Below, in pieces: positions 6,400 to 9,732 of a DNA stretch of 9,732 nucleotides. The notes beneath the pieces are model-generated. The model saw only the letters and a list, made by a program, of their open reading frames with translations. It ran no database searches and had not been told where the DNA came from. A program made the position numbers and the translations under genes. The number at the start of each line of letters is the position of its first letter. Within the stretch, counting starts at the first letter, position 1. This stretch comes from an uncultured Collinsella sp. (lineage in GTDB: Bacteria > Actinomycetota > Coriobacteriia > Coriobacteriales > Coriobacteriaceae): NCBI GenBank assembly GCA_900554595.1, contig USHZ01000068.1, forward strand, positions 1-9,732. The letters run 5' to 3'.

Positions 6400-6894
6400 A
6401 TGGTCAAGACCAAGACCGAGCAGGCGATCATCGACGCGCTCGAGGCCGTCGCTCCCCAGCACGATGTCGACATCGTCGACGTTGAGCTCGTGGGTGCCAC
6501 CAAGGCTCCCTGCGTGCGTGTGCGTATCGAGGGTGCCGAGGGTCAGAGCCTGTCGCTCAATGACGTCACGGCCAACACCAAATGGGTCGGCGATGTGATT
6601 GAGGAGCTCGACCCCATCTCTTCGAGCTATACGCTCGAGGTGTCGAGCCCGGGTATGGCGCGCCCGCTGCGCCGCCCGAGTGACTTTGCCCGCTTTGTGG
6701 GCGAGAACTGCGAGCTCACCTCCACCGCCACCGAGGGTCGTCGCAAGTACGCCGGCAAGATTGCCGCCGCCACCGAGACGAACGTGACCCTCGAGCTCGA
6801 GGACGGCGAGTCCGTCACCCTCGATTTTTCCGATGTTAAAAAGTGCAAGTTGAAGCCCACCTATGACTTCAAGCCCGCGAAGGAAGGAAAGTAA
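6400..6894 (+). CDS. rimP: Ribosome maturation factor RimP
   Basis: RimP binds the 30S subunit and helps its assembly in the cytoplasm. The 164-residue protein has the alpha/beta N-terminal domain (about 5-85), with IVDVELVG and VRVRIEG strands and the family signature YTLEVSSPGMARPL (77-90), then DFARFVG and a small beta-barrel C-terminal domain ending KCKLKPTYDF. The start is the ATG preceded by GGAGGT at 6388-6393 with a 6-nt spacer. The frame stays open upstream to 6220, but that part overlaps the promoter and the leader hairpin and has no Shine-Dalgarno, so the longer form is unlikely. First gene of the rimP-nusA-infB operon; its stop is one base before the nusA start, suggesting translational coupling. 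Confidence 0.95.
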   Translation: MVKTKTEQAIIDALEAVAPQHDVDIVDVELVGATKAPCVRVRIEGAEGQSLSLNDVTANTKWVGDVIEELDPISSSYTLEVSSPGMARPLRRPSDFARFVGENCELTSTATEGRRKYAGKIAAATETNVTLELEDGESVTLDFSDVKKCKLKPTYDFKPAKEGK

Positions 6895-6895
6895 G

Positions 6896-8158
6896 ATGGC
6901 AGCATCCGACATGATGTCCGCCCTGATGGAGCTTTGCCAGGAGAAGCACATCGACCAGCTCTACCTGATCGACCGCCTGGAGCAGTCGCTCGCCAAGAGC
7001 TATGCCGAGATCCTGCATCTTGAGTGGGGCGCCAAGGTGACCATCGACCGCACCACCGGCAAGATTTACGTTTACCGTCTGGAGCCGATCGACGATTCCA
7101 TGGACGAGGAGGGCAACTTCACCGAGTTCGAGGAGATCGACGTCACTCCCAAGAACACGAGCCGCATCGCCGCCCAGCACGCCAAGGCCGAGATTAACGC
7201 CATCGTGCGCAACTCCGCCCGCGAGCAGATCTACGAGGAGTTCTCGCAGCGCATCGGCGACATCATCACCGGCACCGTGCTGCAGTCCACGCCTGACTTC
7301 ACGATCGTCAAGATCCGCGAGGGCGTCGAGGCCGAGCTGCCGCACTTTGACCGCAAGCGTCACCCCGAGGAGCGCAACGAGCGCCCCAACGGCGAGCGCT
7401 ACACGCACAACATGCGCCTCAAGGCCGTCATCATCGACGTCCGCGACCCCAACGCGCAGATCTCCCAGCCAGTCCGCGGCGAGCACTCCCGTCCCTCCAT
7501 CGTCATCTCCCGCACGCACCCCGAGCTCATCCGTCGCCTCTTCGAGCTCGAGGTCCCCGAGATCTATGACGGCGTCGTGGAGATTCGCTCGATCGCCCGC
7601 GAGGCCGGCGCCCGCTCCAAGGTCGCCGTCTCCTCGCTCGACGACCGCCTCGACCCGGTGGGCGCCTGCGTGGGTCCCAAGGGCAGCCGCGTGCGCACCG
7701 TCGTGAGCGAGCTGCGTGGCGAGCGCGTCGACGTCGTGCTGTGGAGCGACGACCCCGCCCGTTGCGTGGCCAATGCCCTGTCGCCGGCCAAGGTGACGCG
7801 CGTGGTCATCGACGAGGAGACCAACTACGCCACGGTCGTGGTCCCCGACGACCAGCTCTCCCTGGCCATCGGCAAGGAGGGCCAGAACGCCCGCCTCGCC
7901 GCGCGCCTGACCGGCATGCACATCGATATCAAGAACGAGTCGCTTGCGGCCGGCATGTTCCCCAAGACGCCCGCTCCCGTCGAGGAGGCCGAGGACCTCG
8001 TGGGCGAGGAGAGCACCCACCGCTGCGAGTTCGTGAGCCCCTCCGGCGTGCAGTGCCGCAACATGGCGCGCCCCGGCTCCCGCTACTGCGGCGTCCACGA
8101 GAAGATGGCGCTCGTCGACTCCGCCGAGGTCTCCGACGACCCCGATTCGCTGATCTAG
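6896..8158 (+). CDS. nusA: Transcription termination/antitermination factor NusA with an extra C-terminal Cys3His motif
   Basis: NusA binds RNA polymerase and nascent RNA, and modulates pausing, termination and antitermination. Its 420 residues show: the N-terminal polymerase-binding domain (1-120, with LIDRLEQSLAKSY); an S1 domain (about 121-185, GDIITGTVLQ); KH1 with GPKG (260-263) in VGACVGPKGSRVR; and KH2 with GKEG (326-329) in LAIGKEGQNARLAARL. After KH2, an acidic linker leads to C377-x9-C387-x10-C398-x2-H401, a zinc-finger-like motif absent from E. coli and Bacillus NusA. The tail ends in acidic DDPDSLI. The start at 6896 has GGAAGGAAA just upstream; an in-frame ATG at 6863 lies inside rimP without a good site. 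Cotranscribed with rimP and probably infB. The core call is certain; metal binding by the tail is inferred. Confidence 0.97.
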   Translation: MAASDMMSALMELCQEKHIDQLYLIDRLEQSLAKSYAEILHLEWGAKVTIDRTTGKIYVYRLEPIDDSMDEEGNFTEFEEIDVTPKNTSRIAAQHAKAEINAIVRNSAREQIYEEFSQRIGDIITGTVLQSTPDFTIVKIREGVEAELPHFDRKRHPEERNERPNGERYTHNMRLKAVIIDVRDPNAQISQPVRGEHSRPSIVISRTHPELIRRLFELEVPEIYDGVVEIRSIAREAGARSKVAVSSLDDRLDPVGACVGPKGSRVRTVVSELRGERVDVVLWSDDPARCVANALSPAKVTRVVIDEETNYATVVVPDDQLSLAIGKEGQNARLAARLTGMHIDIKNESLAAGMFPKTPAPVEEAEDLVGEESTHRCEFVSPSGVQCRNMARPGSRYCGVHEKMALVDSAEVSDDPDSLI

Positions 8159-8160
8159 CT

Positions 8161-8187
8161 CGGGCGGGGGCATGAACCCCACGCCCG
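8161..8187 (+). promoter_or_regulatory. GC-rich hairpin after nusA
   Basis: CGGGCG-GGGG (8161-8170) pairs with CCCC-CGCCCG (8177-8187), with one bulged A at 8181 and a 6-nt loop. It begins 2 nt after the nusA stop. No T-tract follows, so it is not a standard intrinsic terminator; a role in mRNA stability, pausing or setting the nusA:infB ratio is possible. Confidence 0.45.
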
Positions 8188-8204
8188 TTCACTCGCACTC
8201 ACCC

Positions 8205-8219
8205 GCGGGCACGTCCCGC
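8205..8219 (+). promoter_or_regulatory. Small GC hairpin in the nusA-infB spacer
   Basis: GCGGG (8205-8209) pairs with CCCGC (8215-8219) around loop CACGT. In such GC-rich sequence a 5-bp stem can arise by chance. It lies 19 nt before the infB Shine-Dalgarno (8238-8244). Confidence 0.25.
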
Positions 8220-8252
8220 CCAGACAGTTGCCCGCACAGGAAGGTAGGCCAC

Positions 8253-9732
8253 ATGGCAAAGACTCGCGTACATGACCTTGCCAAGGAATTTGGCATGACG
8301 AGCAAGGAGATGCTCGGCCACCTGGCCGACATGATGATCCCTGCCAAGTCCGCCTCGAGCGCTCTCGAAGACGCCTACGTGATGGTCGTCCGCAAGAAGA
8401 TGGCGCCCATCCTCGAGGCCCGCGCCGCAGAGATCGAGGCGGCCAAGAAGGCCGAGGAGGAGGCCCGCGCCAAGGCCGCGGCCGAGAAGGAGCGCGTCGA
8501 GGCCGAGAAGCGCCGCGAGGCCGAGCGCGCCCGTGCCGAGGCAGAGCGCAAGAAGGCCGAGGAGGCCCGTGCCGAGGCCGAGCGCAAGCGCAAGGAAGAG
8601 GAGGAGAAGAACCGCGTGCGCGACAACGCGCCCAAGTCCGTCCCCTCCATGACGAGCCTGCTCGACCAGATCGCCCAGCAGGAGAAGATCCTCAAGGCCC
8701 AGCGCGAGGAGGCCGCCGCCAAGAAGAAGACCGAGCAGCCCTCTGGCGGTCGTGGCCGCCGCGGCAACGGTTCCTCGCGTCCCCAGCGCTCCAACCCCGT
8801 CGCCAACGACAACGCTCCCGTGAGCCCCGAGAAGGCCGCCAAGGCCTCGCGCGGCAAGCACAAGGGCCACCGTGACAACGATGGTGAGGACCGCTACAGC
8901 CGCATGGCGAAGGCCGCCGAGGAGTACAACCGCGAGCGCGTGCTCGAGGAGGCCCGCGCCAGCGTCGAGGAGGCCTCTCGCGAGTCCACCGGTCGCCGCA
9001 AGAAGCGCAAGGAGCGTCGCCAGAAGCAGGCCGAGCAGGCCGCCAAGGAGCAGGCGATCGAGGAGGCCATCGCAAACGACCAGAACGTGGCCGAGATCGG
9101 CATGGTCAAGGTTCCCACCGGCTCCACCGTCGCCGTGCCCGCGTCCGACATCGTCAAGCGCCTCTTCCTGCTGGGCAACCCGCTGACCCTCACGCAGTCC
9201 ATGTCCGACGAGCTCATCGAGCTCGTGGCCGACGACCTTGGCCGCGAGGTCAAGGTCATGACCAAGGAGGAGGAGAACTCCTTCACCTTCTACGATGATC
9301 CGGCCGACCTCCTCCCGCGCGCCCCGGTCGTCACCGTCATGGGCCACGTCGACCACGGCAAGACGAGCCTGCTCGACGCCATCCGCCACACGGGCGTTGC
9401 CGAGGGCGAGGCCGGCGGCATCACGCAGGCCATCGGCGCCTCCCAGGTCAAGATCGGCGACCGCACCATCACCTTCATTGACACCCCGGGCCACGAGACG
9501 TTCACCGCCATGCGTGCCCGTGGCGCCAAGGTGACCGACATCGTCATCCTCATCGTCGCGGCCGACGACGGCGTCATGCCGCAGACGGTCGAGTCCATCA
9601 ACCACGCCAAGGCCGCCGGCGTGCCCATCATCGTGGCCGTCAACAAGATCGACAAGCCCGGCGCCAACCCCGACAAGGTGCGCCAGGAGCTCACCGAGTA
9701 CGGCATCATCCCCGAGGAGTGGGGCGGACAGA
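8253..9732 (+). CDS. infB: Translation initiation factor IF-2 (3' truncated by window edge)
   Basis: IF-2 is a cytoplasmic GTPase that places fMet-tRNA on the 30S subunit and promotes 50S joining. The 493 complete codons present show an IF2N domain (1-50, with VHDLAKEFGMTSKEML), a long charged helix rich in Ala, Glu, Lys and Arg (about 55-121), a Gly/Arg/Lys-rich low-complexity linker, a second IF2N-like region (about 285-345), then the G domain: G1 GHVDHGKT (364-371), G2 GGITQAIGA (388-396), G3 DTPGHETF (410-417) and G4 NKID (464-467). Domains G5, II, III and IV are beyond the edge. AGGAAGG at 8238-8244, 8 nt before the ATG, sets the start. The frame has no stop through base 9732. Third gene of the rimP-nusA-infB operon. 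Confidence 0.97.
   Translation, partial: MAKTRVHDLAKEFGMTSKEMLGHLADMMIPAKSASSALEDAYVMVVRKKMAPILEARAAEIEAAKKAEEEARAKAAAEKERVEAEKRREAERARAEAERKKAEEARAEAERKRKEEEEKNRVRDNAPKSVPSMTSLLDQIAQQEKILKAQREEAAAKKKTEQPSGGRGRRGNGSSRPQRSNPVANDNAPVSPEKAAKASRGKHKGHRDNDGEDRYSRMAKAAEEYNRERVLEEARASVEEASRESTGRRKKRKERRQKQAEQAAKEQAIEEAIANDQNVAEIGMVKVPTGSTVAVPASDIVKRLFLLGNPLTLTQSMSDELIELVADDLGREVKVMTKEEENSFTFYDDPADLLPRAPVVTVMGHVDHGKTSLLDAIRHTGVAEGEAGGITQAIGASQVKIGDRTITFIDTPGHETFTAMRARGAKVTDIVILIVAADDGVMPQTVESINHAKAAGVPIIVAVNKIDKPGANPDKVRQELTEYGIIPEEWGGQ

Noticed and set aside
5911..6951. A 346-residue - strand frame spanning the leuS terminator, rimP promoter and rimP
   Set aside because: It crosses two convincing + strand regulatory hairpins and a promoter and is antisense to leuS and rimP; no protein family is recognisable.
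6869..9605. Two long - strand open frames opposite nusA (6869-8182) and infB (8199-9605)
   Set aside because: Same cause as above: they mirror GC-biased core genes, are rich in Asp/Gly/Leu/Val/Ala, and have no family signature or ribosome binding site.
1..9732. CRISPR array, insertion sequence, prophage or toxin-antitoxin genes
   Set aside because: No spaced direct repeats, transposase, integrase, phage or toxin-like frames were found on either strand.

Overview
The window reads as chromosomal DNA of a GC-rich Gram-positive actinobacterium of the class Coriobacteriia, most likely a Collinsella-like gut organism. This rests on the strong GC bias at third codon positions in the housekeeping genes, good Shine-Dalgarno sites before every complete gene, and a PTS with MurR/RpiR-type regulation. 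The genus is an inference from sequence character, not from a database match. All genes lie on the + strand and no rRNA, tRNA, CRISPR array or insertion sequence was seen.

Region 1 (1-3250) is a small carbohydrate-uptake cassette with more AT-rich codon use. It holds the C-terminal SIS half of an RpiR-family regulator (cut by the window edge), a 178-nt spacer full of inverted repeats, an enolase-superfamily sugar-acid dehydratase of the RspA/mannonate dehydratase group, and a PTS EIIBC permease of the glucose/sucrose/MurNAc superfamily. The two metabolic genes are 48 nt apart and probably cotranscribed. The regulator probably senses a phosphosugar made by the permease. The substrate cannot be read from the sequence.

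Region 2 (3251-3565) is non-coding but densely structured: a 15-bp terminator-like hairpin, then an extended -10 promoter candidate, then a 119-nt element whose ends form a 29-bp stem. This element occupies almost the whole presumed 5' leader of leuS and ends 12 nt before its ribosome binding site. It is the least explained item in the window.

Region 3 (3566-9732) is core information processing: leuS (complete) with a strong terminator, then the conserved rimP-nusA-infB operon with its own extended -10 promoter. An intrinsic-terminator-like hairpin stands between that promoter and rimP, which suggests attenuation. NusA carries an extra C-terminal Cys3His motif not found in textbook NusA proteins. 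The ylxR/L7Ae-like genes that often separate nusA and infB in Gram-positives are absent and replaced by a 94-nt spacer with two GC-rich hairpins. infB runs off the right edge after its G4 motif.

The two points most worth following up are the leuS leader hairpin and the NusA zinc-finger-like tail.
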